Assembly (NCBI GenBank): GCA_040389065.1
Contig: JAZKAR010000023.1
Coordinates: 124,001-188,000, forward strand
Source of the DNA: JAZKAR01 sp040389065
GTDB lineage: Bacteria > Pseudomonadota > Gammaproteobacteria > Burkholderiales > Casimicrobiaceae
DNA: 64,000 nucleotides
Direction of reading: 5' to 3'
This document shows, piece by piece, positions 40,568-49,998 of this stretch (positions within the stretch are counted from its first letter, which is position 1; each line of letters opens with the position of its first letter). Under the pieces are notes generated by a model, which was given only the letters and a program-made list of their open reading frames with translations, made no database searches and had not been told where the DNA came from. The position numbers and the translations under genes were made by a program.

Positions 40568-43500
40568 ATGCATTTTTTATTACCTATGAGCAAAAAGAAA
40601 AATTTTTATAGGGATTTAAAAAAAATACATGTCTATAGAAAAATTTTTTTTATCCTAAGTATAGTTTCAGCTTCTAACTCTCATAGCCTTGTTTTTTCCA
40701 ATTACCCTCTCATAGATGGCAGCGCTCCTTTTATTCCCAACATTCTCGTACTCTATGATAACTCTGTGTCAATGGAATACCCGATTGTTCCTGATATTGA
40801 TGCTGCGGTGATGACTACCAATGAAGTTTCAAAATCCACGGTCGCCCGACGAGTGATTCGCGATATATTTAATCAAAATAAATTAAAATTCAACTTTGGA
40901 CTAGAAACGTTTGATACTGTCAACACAAATAAGGGCGAAGATGGAAATGGCCGTAATGGAAGATTTAAAATTTATCAAGGCTATGATTCTACTATGCGCT
41001 TCACAAATGATTGTGTGGGCGCCGTCACTACAATTGGAGGAGGAACCTCACCGTCTAACGGAGGGTTGCGATGCATCCCTAACCCTGAACGTAATAACGG
41101 TTTTCTTTACATCACCTATGAGGTCAGATCTGTTGATTTAACAGCCTCTTATTCTAAAAATTTCGCCTGGGCCAGAACAAATCCGAATTATGGCCCTCCC
41201 ACCTATACGGCAGGATCAGTACTTGATGCCTTTCGTTATCATTCAGCAACCACAAGCTGGAATGTAAATGATTCCTTGAGTACGACCATTACCCCATATG
41301 TAGATGATTTTTCAGTGCCTTTTTTTAATTTTGGTAACCCTTTTATAATTCGAGGTCTTGATTCGCCTTCTTCTCCAAACCCACGCGATTGGATGACACG
41401 CTTAATATTTGTAAAAAAAGGGTTTAGTTTTGATTTTAATTTTAGCGGAAAAGGCAAGATAATAGAAGACATTAAGCCAGGCACAAACTCAACGCATAAT
41501 ACTAATTTTTTAGATTATATGGCAGCTGAGACACCTAGTTTAACCAGTAAGGAGATTAAAGACGCAGCTCAAGAAACACCTTCAGTAGGAAGCATTTTAA
41601 CTGCAAAAGATTATTTTTTAAATAATATCAGTGGGCATCCAAGCCCTATTACCAATGCGTGTCAAAAAAATTATGTGTTATTTGCCACCGATGGTGGCCC
41701 TACGATTGATGCCAGTGGAAACAAATATACTTCTGCCGAGGCAGATAATACCTCCACAGGAAGAGCCTTTACAGAGTTATATAGCGCAATTAATAGCTTA
41801 CATGATATTTTTTATAATGGCGTTCATCACAATATTAATACTTATATTCTCGGTGTTGGAGACTCAGGCTCAGCAGTTAAATCTAATCAGATATTTACAA
41901 ATATGGCTAAGGCAGGCGGCACAGCTGTTCCTTACTATGGAACAGATGAAAATCATTTACGTTCTGCATTTCAAGATATTCTCGATAATTTAAGCCCCTC
42001 TATTCCCATTAAACAAAGCAACGGTCATTACGCACTAAGTAACCCGGTGTCGTCTCAACCTGCCTATGTATATAAAGCCTTTTATGCTGGCGAAGGAAAT
42101 GCCTGGCAAGGTAATTTAATCAAAGCTATTCCTTCCGTTTCTTTAGCTAGCGGTATTCTTAATTATGATACAGGAACCACTAATGTCTTCACAAATGGGG
42201 CAGCACAGTGGCTAACCAGTAGCCAGATAGATGGAAAATCTCGGCAAATTATAACTGCTGTTCGACAAGTTGCGGGTGGCTCATTACTAGGCAAAGCGTT
42301 TACATGGGCCAGCTTAGGCTCCTATACACAAAGTTTGCTTCTTAATAGCGGTGAAACTACTACTCTAGGCTCAAAGCGTGTTAACTATATACGCGGAGAC
42401 CGTTCCAATGAATTATCTGCTACCTATCCTACGGGATTCAGACGGCGATTAACTACAGTACTAGGCGATATTATTGATAGCTCGCCTGTATATGTTAAAA
42501 CCCCTACCTCGGGATACAGTGCCTCAGACTTCCCTGCTGGCACACCTCGTTATGCTACCTTTGCAAGCACCGTCGCCTCGCGTCGCGCAATGATTTATGT
42601 AGGTGCAAACGACGGAATGCTACATGCTTTTGATGCCGATACGTTAAAAGAAGTATTTGCCTATATTCCAAACGCTGTGCTGAGTAAATTAAAAGACTTT
42701 TCAAGCTCTTCTTATTCACATGATTTTTTTGTCAATGAAACACCGCTTGTTGCTGATACATTGGTATCAGGAAACTGGATGACACAGCTTATTGGGTTTC
42801 CTGGTGCCGGCGGAAAAGGTCTGTTTGCGCTTGATATTACTTCCCCTGATATCTATCGTTCGAATGTTAATCTTAGTCAAGCAGAAGCTAATGCTAAAAA
42901 TATAGTGTTATGGGAACTGAATGGAGATACTGATAAAGATATTGGTTATATTTTAAATCGCGGACAAGTCAATCAACAACGTGGAGGTCTTAGCCAGCAA
43001 ATAGGTCGTTTGGCTAATCGTCGTTGGGCGGTGCTCACAGGCAACGGATATAACTCTGTGAATAATAGTACAGGGCTGCTGATTAGTTATCTTGATGCGA
43101 ACAATGGCATACCATCCTATAAGAAAATTATGATTCCAGGGGAAACAGGCGGTCTTTCTACCCCTACAGCCATTGATATTGATTCTGATGGCGTGATTGA
43201 TTATGCCTATGCAGGCGATTTGAAAGGAAATGTTTGGCGCTTTGATTTACACGGTGCTGAAGCAACCTGGAGTGCATTTAAGCTGTTCGTACCAAACTCA
43301 AGCTCGCCAGCCTCACCGATTACAACCGCTCCAGCAATCAGCTTTCATTGCTCTAACGCCGGCTTAATGATCGCGGTAGGAACAGGAAAATACCTTGAAT
43401 CAGGCGATAATAACCCCGGTTATAGTGATAATCATCCTGATTTTATGATGGGGATATGGGATAAATTAGATACCACTTCCGTTACCTTAAGCAGGTTGCA

Positions 43501-44068
43501 AAAACAGGAGTATTACGCATCTGGCGATGTAACTAATCCTACCTCGGGTGTACCATCACTAGCGCAATCGCTTATTCTTACTACTGATAACACTGTGAAT
43601 TGGTCAACACAACGCGGCTGGTATTTACCACTCTTTAATAATCCGCCACGCCCAGCTCGTATTTTAGTTCCTCCGTATATAAGAAACGGCTTAGTCTACT
43701 TTAATACCACGACGCCTGATTTTTCTACGTGTAATAACGGAAAATTATGGGCCACCACTCAAGCTTTAAATGCGTGTACAGGCGCAAGACCGCAGTCTAC
43801 GGTGTTTGATATTAATTTTGATGGGGTCATCAATAGCGCTGACCAATATAATATGGGAGGCGGCAGTAGTAACGTTAATGTAACAGGCGTTAACCTACAA
43901 GCTCAAAATAGAGTGCTAGATTCATCCATCTGGATTAAACCAAAACATTTTAAATGCTTAACACCCCCCTGCTCGTTTAGTACCGGATTAAGTGATTCAG
44001 TCGGCGTTAATCTTTTTCAAAGTGTTCCTAAACGTATCAGTTGGAAGCAAATAAATAATGTTTATTAG
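40568..44068 (+). CDS. PilY1/PilC-like type IV pilus tip adhesin
   Basis: Exported 1166-residue protein: signal-like segment (RKIFFILSIVSASNSHS), an N-terminal von Willebrand A domain (about 55-480) with MIDAS residues in VLYDNSVSM (Asp64, Ser66, Ser68), and a C-terminal PilC/PilY beta-propeller (about 600-1050) starting with IYVGANDGMLHAFDADTLKEVFAYIPNAVL. A PilY1-type calcium loop, DIDSDGVID at 870-878, is intact, followed by AGDLKGNVWRFD; a second EF-hand-like site is FDINFDGVINSADQ near the end. The family primes pilus assembly, controls retraction and binds surfaces. No minor pilins (fimT, pilV, pilW, pilX) are adjacent, which is unusual for pilY1. Two starts, ATG 40568 or 40586. Confidence 0.88.
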   Translation: MHFLLPMSKKKNFYRDLKKIHVYRKIFFILSIVSASNSHSLVFSNYPLIDGSAPFIPNILVLYDNSVSMEYPIVPDIDAAVMTTNEVSKSTVARRVIRDIFNQNKLKFNFGLETFDTVNTNKGEDGNGRNGRFKIYQGYDSTMRFTNDCVGAVTTIGGGTSPSNGGLRCIPNPERNNGFLYITYEVRSVDLTASYSKNFAWARTNPNYGPPTYTAGSVLDAFRYHSATTSWNVNDSLSTTITPYVDDFSVPFFNFGNPFIIRGLDSPSSPNPRDWMTRLIFVKKGFSFDFNFSGKGKIIEDIKPGTNSTHNTNFLDYMAAETPSLTSKEIKDAAQETPSVGSILTAKDYFLNNISGHPSPITNACQKNYVLFATDGGPTIDASGNKYTSAEADNTSTGRAFTELYSAINSLHDIFYNGVHHNINTYILGVGDSGSAVKSNQIFTNMAKAGGTAVPYYGTDENHLRSAFQDILDNLSPSIPIKQSNGHYALSNPVSSQPAYVYKAFYAGEGNAWQGNLIKAIPSVSLASGILNYDTGTTNVFTNGAAQWLTSSQIDGKSRQIITAVRQVAGGSLLGKAFTWASLGSYTQSLLLNSGETTTLGSKRVNYIRGDRSNELSATYPTGFRRRLTTVLGDIIDSSPVYVKTPTSGYSASDFPAGTPRYATFASTVASRRAMIYVGANDGMLHAFDADTLKEVFAYIPNAVLSKLKDFSSSSYSHDFFVNETPLVADTLVSGNWMTQLIGFPGAGGKGLFALDITSPDIYRSNVNLSQAEANAKNIVLWELNGDTDKDIGYILNRGQVNQQRGGLSQQIGRLANRRWAVLTGNGYNSVNNSTGLLISYLDANNGIPSYKKIMIPGETGGLSTPTAIDIDSDGVIDYAYAGDLKGNVWRFDLHGAEATWSAFKLFVPNSSSPASPITTAPAISFHCSNAGLMIAVGTGKYLESGDNNPGYSDNHPDFMMGIWDKLDTTSVTLSRLQKQEYYASGDVTNPTSGVPSLAQSLILTTDNTVNWSTQRGWYLPLFNNPPRPARILVPPYIRNGLVYFNTTTPDFSTCNNGKLWATTQALNACTGARPQSTVFDINFDGVINSADQYNMGGGSSNVNVTGVNLQAQNRVLDSSIWIKPKHFKCLTPPCSFSTGLSDSVGVNLFQSVPKRISWKQINNVY

Positions 44069-44089
44069 CATGTGTAACATTATTTATTT
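44049..44089. terminator. 14-bp perfect hairpin at end of PilY1-like gene
   Basis: AAATAAATAATGTT (44049-44062) pairs exactly with 44076-44089 around a 13-base loop that contains the stop codon of the PilY1-like gene. The stem is A/T-rich but ends in T residues, so it may terminate the transcript. Confidence 0.5.
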
Positions 44090-44478
44090 CAATGAAAGCA
44101 TAACAGGTTAGGTGCCACATCATCGCAACAAAACAGTTGTGGCATCAACCTTGTTTATTCATTAAAAAACATCACCATAAAATATTAAATAAATATAAAT
44201 ACTTAACCAATACCACATCAAATTTCACATGATAAATAACAACATCTATCACCTCCAATGGATGTTTCAACTACTTTGCTGCTTAAACCATTTGCATACA
44301 TTTCCAGCAAATAGTCATCCTATCTACCCATTAATTTCATTTTTAATTTCAAACACTTAAAAAAACATTCATTTATACATTTTAATTTACTTCAATACAA
44401 ACTTGCAAATATAAACGAGAATCATTATCATTTGCATTATTAATACATAACAACCCTCATTCAAGGAGTACTTCGTTG
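44090..44478. other. AT-rich intergenic region upstream of siderophore operon
   Basis: About 390 bases with no gene. Contains a weak 7-bp hairpin (TGCCACA at 44113, complement at 44138), the Fur box at 44417-44435 and the AAGGAG ribosome binding site at 44463. Confidence 0.5.
44417..44435. promoter_or_regulatory. Fur box of the siderophore operon
   Basis: GAGAATCATTATCATTTGC, part of a run of NAT(A/T)AT-type hexamers, matches the TGATAATNATTATCA core at 13 of 15 positions including a one-base shift upstream. It lies 44 bases before the MbtH start, over the expected promoter. Confidence 0.75.
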
Positions 44479-44712
44479 ATGACTGTAGAAAAAAAATCTC
44501 AGTATCGGGTCTTGGTAAATAACGAAACGCAATATTCCATTTGGCCAGTTTATAAACCCCTACCCATTGGCTGGATTGAAACTTCCTATAAAGGCGAAAA
44601 AGCCGATTGTCTGGCGTATATCGACCGAGTTTGGAACGATATGCGAGAAGCTAGCTTTCAACATCATCTAGCGCATAGCGCTGCGCTACCTCAATCTGAG
44701 CAATCACTATGA
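44479..44712 (+). CDS. mbtH: MbtH-like NRPS accessory protein
   Basis: A 77-residue MbtH-family protein, which binds NRPS adenylation domains and is often needed for their folding or activity. Seen: NNETQYSIWPVYKPLPIGW and GEKADCLAYIDRVWNDMRE, containing the family's conserved tryptophans and the N-E-x-Q-Y-S-x-W-P and D-M-R signatures. The ATG at 44479 with AAGGAG at 44463 is preferred over the TTG at 44476. Its stop overlaps the NRPS start (ATGA), so the two are translationally coupled. First gene of the Fur-controlled siderophore operon; equivalent in role to VbsG, PvdYII or YbdZ. Confidence 0.95.
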   Translation: MTVEKKSQYRVLVNNETQYSIWPVYKPLPIGWIETSYKGEKADCLAYIDRVWNDMREASFQHHLAHSAALPQSEQSL

Positions 44713-47700
44713 CTTCTCTGACAATTACCCAATCAGAAACTCAAGCATTCTCGTCCACTATCGGTAGCCGCGCTCATCTGGGTCAATCTGCTTCGTTGTA
44801 TCAACGGGGAATCTGGTTTCTAACTCAACTCAACCCAGCCCCCCTTTGGATAACGCTTGAAGCGGAATGGAATAACCCCATTGATAGAAGTGCGCTAAAA
44901 CAAAGCATTCGTCTTCTTGAAAAACGTCATTCTATTTTACGTAGTAAATTTACTCGTCTGGCTTGGGGTGATATTGAAACTGAGATTGATTATGAAACTT
45001 CGCTCAATCTTAAACAATATGAAGAGCATCAAGCACATGATAGGCCTATTGATTTTTCTAAAGAACTGAGTATTTCCATTGTGGAACCCAGCAAGGTCTC
45101 TGATAAGCAAATACTTGTTATCCGCTTGCATCGCATGATTGCCGATCATGCTTCCGCACTCATTTTGGTAGATGATCTGCTGAAAATTTATACAAAAATT
45201 CAATCCCATCAACTTCCTGTATTACCCGCTCTTCTCTCAAGCTATGCTGACTATACAAAAATTCAACATGAAAAATTAGCAAAAGGAGCCTACGAGGCAG
45301 GTATACAGTACTGGCTAGAACAATTATCTGGCCCTCGCCCCAATTTAGACTTACCGTTTGATTTTCCTCGTATCAGCAATCGCAGCACGCTTGATGCTAT
45401 CTGTACTCAGCGCTTACCTGCTTTTAATTTGGGAAAACTACAACACATCAGCGGGCTTGAAAATCTCAGTATTTCACACGTAATGCGTGCCATTTATGCC
45501 ATTCTACTCTATCGCTATACAGGTGAAGAAACGATACGCATGGGGGTTGTCCATTCAACACGCCACCGCCCTGAGCAACAAGCAGTGATTGGCCCACTCG
45601 AGAACATTATCGTTTCAATGATTGAATGTAACGGTACCTATTCATTTATTGATGTACTTGAAGCACTAGCAGCACACGCCAAGGCGATAGAACCCTATAG
45701 CAACGTACCATTTGAGCATGTATTAGACACCTTAAACTCTGATGGCACACTCAAGCAAACGATGCCTTTTCAGGTAGCGTTTTCGTGTACGACGCCTGCT
45801 AATGCACTTCAAAAGCGTTATCATGAATGGGTAAATCACATTGATATTTACGCTGATTCTGCATTAAATGCCGATTTACTTTTAGAGGTGTCAGTCACAC
45901 CTAATGAATCAGAAGATAACAACCGCCAAGCCACTAAACTAACGATAAAGCAAACAACTGAGCAAACGACTAAGCCAACAACTAAGCAGCCTATTGTTAA
46001 CCTTCATTTTCATTATGCCAGCGCACTTTTTAAAGCCGCAACCATTGAAAATCTAAGTCAGCATTTTTGCTTTTTAGCGCAGCAAATTTTCAATAACCCT
46101 CGCCTCAAAATTCATCAATTTGAATTACTTCCACAAAAAACGTTTCAGGTTTTAAGTGCACCCTGGCCTCATTTAAATTACCCCGAGTTAGCCGTTCAAA
46201 CGCTGATTTCACAGCAAGCACAACGTAATCCTCACCATATCGCTGTGGTATGTGAAGATCACTTACTTACCTACAAACAATTAGATGAACAATCAAACCG
46301 GCTTGCCCATTATCTTATTCATGCTGGCATTCAGCCCGAAACTAAAATAGGCGTTGCTTTGGAACGCGGAATCAATTTGATTGTTGCCTTATTAGGCGTT
46401 TTTAAATCAGGCGCAGCATTGCTACCTATTGACCCTACGCATCCGGCAGAGCGCATTTGCTACATGCTTGACGATGCGAATGTAGAGTGGGTGATTACAC
46501 AAAGCCATCTCTCTCAAACGTTACCCTTTAACACTCTTACCTCTCTTAATTCTACTAATTCTAATACTTCAATTAGCTCTCTAAAAAATAACGTTAAAAC
46601 CTTAATGTTTGATACCTTCGATTGGTCACGCTGGCCTGTATCACCTGTGCCGCACTCCACGCATCCCCGGCAACTGGCTTATATGATTTATACCTCAGGC
46701 TCTAGCGGCAAACCCAAAGCTGTTGCAGTTACCCACGGCCCGCTCTCCTTACATTGCCAAGCTACTGCTGAGTTGTATGGTATGACGCATGACTCACGCG
46801 AACTACACTTTCTTTCCATGAGCTTTGATGGCGCTCATGAACGTTGGATTGTGCCTTTAATCGTAGGAGGCTGTGTCGTTCTGCGCCCTGATGTTATTTG
46901 GAGTCCGCAAGAAACTTACGAAGCACTTGAGCATCACCGCATCAATAATGCAGGTTTTCCCACCAGTTACTTACAACAGCTTGCAAGCTGTAAAAATCAG
47001 AATCCCCATGCTACCCCACTTAGGCTTCTCTCATTTGGAGGCGAAGGAATGTCACGCGCCACGTTTGAACAAGTAAAGCAACATTTGGCGCCAGAATGGT
47101 TGATTAATGGCTATGGGCCTACTGAAACGGTGATTTCACCATTAGCATGGAAAGTACAAAACCATGAAGGTTTTGAAAGCCTGTTTGCCCCTATCGGGCG
47201 AGCAGTCGGCCCACGACGCGCTTATGTGCTTGATAAAGATTTTAATCCTGTACCTGTAGGTATTCCGGGTGAACTTTACATTGGCGGCGTTTGTTTAGGG
47301 CGTGGTTACTATAATCGGCCAGCCGCTACCGCCGAGCGATTCTTACCTGATCCGTTTAGTTTAAATGGTGGGCGAATGTATAGTACAGGTGACCAAGTGC
47401 GTTGGCGAGCAGATGGTACCATCGAGTTTTTAGGAAGGCTTGATCAACAAATCAAAATTCGGGGCTTTCGGATTGAGCTAGGAGAAATTGAAGCAGCCCT
47501 TCACACACAAGCATCTGTTCAAGCAGCAGCAGCGGTCGTACATACAACGCCTCAAGGGCAAAAACTAGTGGGCTATGTCATCCCCAAAAAAGGAGTGACA
47601 CCGAATACAGCCGCAATACGCGCTGCCCTTGCAGAGCGATTACCTGATTACATGATTCCTTCAACACTCATGATTCTAGATCATTTGCCCATTTCCCCCA

Positions 47701-48839
47701 ATGGAAAGCTTGATCGCAAAGCTTTACCTCTTCCCACCCTTCACATTGAAACCTGCATTGCTCCCACCACAGAGTTAGAAAAAAGTCTTGTAAACATCTG
47801 GCAAAAAGTATTAGAACTTGAGCCTGTTGGCATCACAAATAATTTTTTTGATTTAGGAGGCGATTCGCTCAGTGCCTTACGCCTGATCAGTGAAATTCAA
47901 ACGTTATTGCCTAACTGCAAAATACAAATAGTTGATATCTTTAACTACCCGGATATTCAACAGCTTGCCTATGCACTCAGTACTAACAGAATTGGTAATA
48001 GTGAGGTCGTTCATTTGCAACGCACGGGGTCAAAACCCATGCTCTATTGCTTTCCTGGTTTGTTGGTAAGTACGCGCGAATATAACCAGCTGATTAAACA
48101 TTTGGGCGAAGATCAACCCGCAACTGGTTTTATTTGCCACTCGCTCTCTACTCCCTCAGGCAATTACTCAAGTACGTATGAAACAACAAGCGTGGAGTCA
48201 CTAGCACAACGCTATGCTGACTATATAAAGCAGCACAGTGCTGGTAAACCTTGTTTTCTACTAGGTTGGTCATGGGGAGGCATTTTAGCGTATGAGGCTG
48301 CGCGCTTACTTAGCAATGATGTAGATATCAAGTTGGTTGGCATGCTTGATGTTTGTGCGCTAGATGCAGAATTTGCTGTAGGAAGCGAGCAGCCGCTTGA
48401 TCCACACATCCGCACAACGCTACAGCATGAAATTGACGAATGGCTTACCCAAACACGTATGCGCGCGCAATGGTTAGAGCTTTTCGAGCGTATGAATGAA
48501 ACGGTATACACACAGTTTCTGCATTACGTAAATAACAGCCCAGATACCTTACCGCTTGATGGCCCCGATGCAGGAAGCCGCGAACATATTTTCTGGACGC
48601 TGATGGATAACGCCCTAGTGTTCCGTCATTACACGTTAACTCCCCTAGAGTCGCCTATTCCACTTCATGCCTGGATTGCAGAAGACTCTTTGCTACGCGG
48701 GATGAATATTATTGATTGGAAACATTACGCGAACAACGTCGTGAAAACTGAAACCCTACCCGACACCACGCATTTAAAAATTGTGGGTAATTCACGATTT
48801 CATCAAAGCTTTGCAGAAAGCATTTTGCAATCACTGTAA
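44709..48839 (+). CDS. Single-module NRPS (C-A-T-TE), siderophore-type
   Basis: A 1376-residue synthetase with a condensation domain (about 25-450), adenylation domain (about 485-1000), thiolation domain with phosphopantetheine Ser1053 in FDLGGDSLSALR, and a C-terminal thioesterase (about 1100-1370) with nucleophile Ser1188 in GWSWGG. The A domain has intact YTSGSSGKPKAV, NGYGPTET, YSTGDQVRW and the A10 Lys in NGKLDRK. Its pocket residues by GrsA alignment read D-G-E-G-L-F-G-I-S plus Lys; the acidic third position suits a basic or hydroxyornithine-like substrate. The C domain reads H-R-M-I-A-D-H (141-147) instead of HHxxxDG, so the catalytic second His is lost. Low-complexity Thr/Lys/Gln and Asn/Ser insertions occur at about 415-435 and 610-635. 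One module plus TE suggests iterative assembly, as in vicibactin or enterobactin systems. Confidence 0.93.
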   Translation: MTSLTITQSETQAFSSTIGSRAHLGQSASLYQRGIWFLTQLNPAPLWITLEAEWNNPIDRSALKQSIRLLEKRHSILRSKFTRLAWGDIETEIDYETSLNLKQYEEHQAHDRPIDFSKELSISIVEPSKVSDKQILVIRLHRMIADHASALILVDDLLKIYTKIQSHQLPVLPALLSSYADYTKIQHEKLAKGAYEAGIQYWLEQLSGPRPNLDLPFDFPRISNRSTLDAICTQRLPAFNLGKLQHISGLENLSISHVMRAIYAILLYRYTGEETIRMGVVHSTRHRPEQQAVIGPLENIIVSMIECNGTYSFIDVLEALAAHAKAIEPYSNVPFEHVLDTLNSDGTLKQTMPFQVAFSCTTPANALQKRYHEWVNHIDIYADSALNADLLLEVSVTPNESEDNNRQATKLTIKQTTEQTTKPTTKQPIVNLHFHYASALFKAATIENLSQHFCFLAQQIFNNPRLKIHQFELLPQKTFQVLSAPWPHLNYPELAVQTLISQQAQRNPHHIAVVCEDHLLTYKQLDEQSNRLAHYLIHAGIQPETKIGVALERGINLIVALLGVFKSGAALLPIDPTHPAERICYMLDDANVEWVITQSHLSQTLPFNTLTSLNSTNSNTSISSLKNNVKTLMFDTFDWSRWPVSPVPHSTHPRQLAYMIYTSGSSGKPKAVAVTHGPLSLHCQATAELYGMTHDSRELHFLSMSFDGAHERWIVPLIVGGCVVLRPDVIWSPQETYEALEHHRINNAGFPTSYLQQLASCKNQNPHATPLRLLSFGGEGMSRATFEQVKQHLAPEWLINGYGPTETVISPLAWKVQNHEGFESLFAPIGRAVGPRRAYVLDKDFNPVPVGIPGELYIGGVCLGRGYYNRPAATAERFLPDPFSLNGGRMYSTGDQVRWRADGTIEFLGRLDQQIKIRGFRIELGEIEAALHTQASVQAAAAVVHTTPQGQKLVGYVIPKKGVTPNTAAIRAALAERLPDYMIPSTLMILDHLPISPNGKLDRKALPLPTLHIETCIAPTTELEKSLVNIWQKVLELEPVGITNNFFDLGGDSLSALRLISEIQTLLPNCKIQIVDIFNYPDIQQLAYALSTNRIGNSEVVHLQRTGSKPMLYCFPGLLVSTREYNQLIKHLGEDQPATGFICHSLSTPSGNYSSTYETTSVESLAQRYADYIKQHSAGKPCFLLGWSWGGILAYEAARLLSNDVDIKLVGMLDVCALDAEFAVGSEQPLDPHIRTTLQHEIDEWLTQTRMRAQWLELFERMNETVYTQFLHYVNNSPDTLPLDGPDAGSREHIFWTLMDNALVFRHYTLTPLESPIPLHAWIAEDSLLRGMNIIDWKHYANNVVKTETLPDTTHLKIVGNSRFHQSFAESILQSL

Positions 48840-48929
48840 TCCACGTTTATCTATTGATAGCTATCGATTGTTTTTATACGAAGCAAATGAGTTAAATGCT
48901 TTAAGAAAAATAAATGAAGAAGAAATACT

Positions 48930-49967
48930 ATGTCTACCACACTACAACCGTCTAAACCCTTTCAAACGCTTAACCAAACAGTTTCTCCTCTTTTGGTCAC
49001 GATTGATAAGCATTATCTTGAGGTAAAAAACTCAAAGGGATTGCTACTTTTAGCCTTAAGGCTTGATCTTCAGCAAAATTGTATCGCTCATCGCCAATCG
49101 AGCGCCCAATATTCTTCGATCGATCCTTTACTGGCTGCTTTTGAAGCCATCATTACACAGTATCCCACCATCAATCATATTGAATTAGTGCTCAATGAGT
49201 GGAAAGAAGTGTCTTTAGAACTTCTTGTAAAAGGAATCGCCATCCGACAGGAAAATGCACTATTGGTTGACCCAGCGATGCTATGGCAACTTCCACACTT
49301 ATGGTTACCCGAGCATTCCTATCCGGTTTATCCACAGATTCATCACCGTACTGAACATCATTGGCATCCCATTCGTGCCCCTAAACCCACCGACTATGTG
49401 TATGAACGGTTTATTCCTTGGTTAGGCCAAACCATTGCTTTCCGTGCCGCTCAGCCAGAGCGCGATTTAAAACAGTTACATCAATGGATGAATGACCCCC
49501 ACATTGCTGAATTTTTTCAGGAAGAAGGAGATTTAAGCTATCACGCCAAGTATTTGAATGATCGCATTGAAGACCCGCATATGATTCCGCTGATTGGAGA
49601 ATTTAATCACATTCCTTTCGGTTATTTTGAAATCTATTGGGCGAAGGAAAATCGAATTAGTCCTTATTATGATGCGCATGATTATGATCGCGGCTGGCAT
49701 GTATTGGTGGGTGAAGCAGCTTATCGCGGTCGCCAATGGATCAGCGCCTGGCTTCCCTCACTCATGCATTATCTGTTTTTAGCAGATCCGCGCACGCAAC
49801 GCATTGTCGGCGAACCTCAAGCCGACCACCACCAGCAAATTCGCAATCTTGAAAAATCAGGTTTCGCTCGATTAAAAGAATTCGATTTTCCTCATAAAAA
49901 AGCAGCCTTGGTCATGCTGTTACGAGAGCATTATTTTTCTAAAAAATTATGGACACCCGCCATTTAA
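48930..49967 (+). CDS. Siderophore N-acyltransferase (IucB/RhbD/VbsA-like GNAT)
   Basis: A 345-residue acyl-CoA-dependent transferase of the siderophore acyltransferase family. It would acylate the hydroxylamine of N5-hydroxyornithine to form a hydroxamate. The N-terminal ~160 residues form the family's non-catalytic domain. The GNAT fold spans about 165-330: FRAAQPERDLKQLHQWMNDP, IPFGYFEIYWAKENRI, and the conserved RGWHVLVGEAAYRGRQWISAWLPSLMHYLF that binds CoA, then RIVGEPQADHHQQIRNLEKSGF. Key motif residues are present. It is 90 bases after the NRPS and 31 before the hydroxylase, so in the same operon. Acyl donor (acetyl, hydroxybutyryl or other) cannot be told from sequence. Confidence 0.88.
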   Translation: MSTTLQPSKPFQTLNQTVSPLLVTIDKHYLEVKNSKGLLLLALRLDLQQNCIAHRQSSAQYSSIDPLLAAFEAIITQYPTINHIELVLNEWKEVSLELLVKGIAIRQENALLVDPAMLWQLPHLWLPEHSYPVYPQIHHRTEHHWHPIRAPKPTDYVYERFIPWLGQTIAFRAAQPERDLKQLHQWMNDPHIAEFFQEEGDLSYHAKYLNDRIEDPHMIPLIGEFNHIPFGYFEIYWAKENRISPYYDAHDYDRGWHVLVGEAAYRGRQWISAWLPSLMHYLFLADPRTQRIVGEPQADHHQQIRNLEKSGFARLKEFDFPHKKAALVMLLREHYFSKKLWTPAI

Positions 49968-49998
49968 CTTTCCCTCGTTACCCTTGGAACTCTTATTT

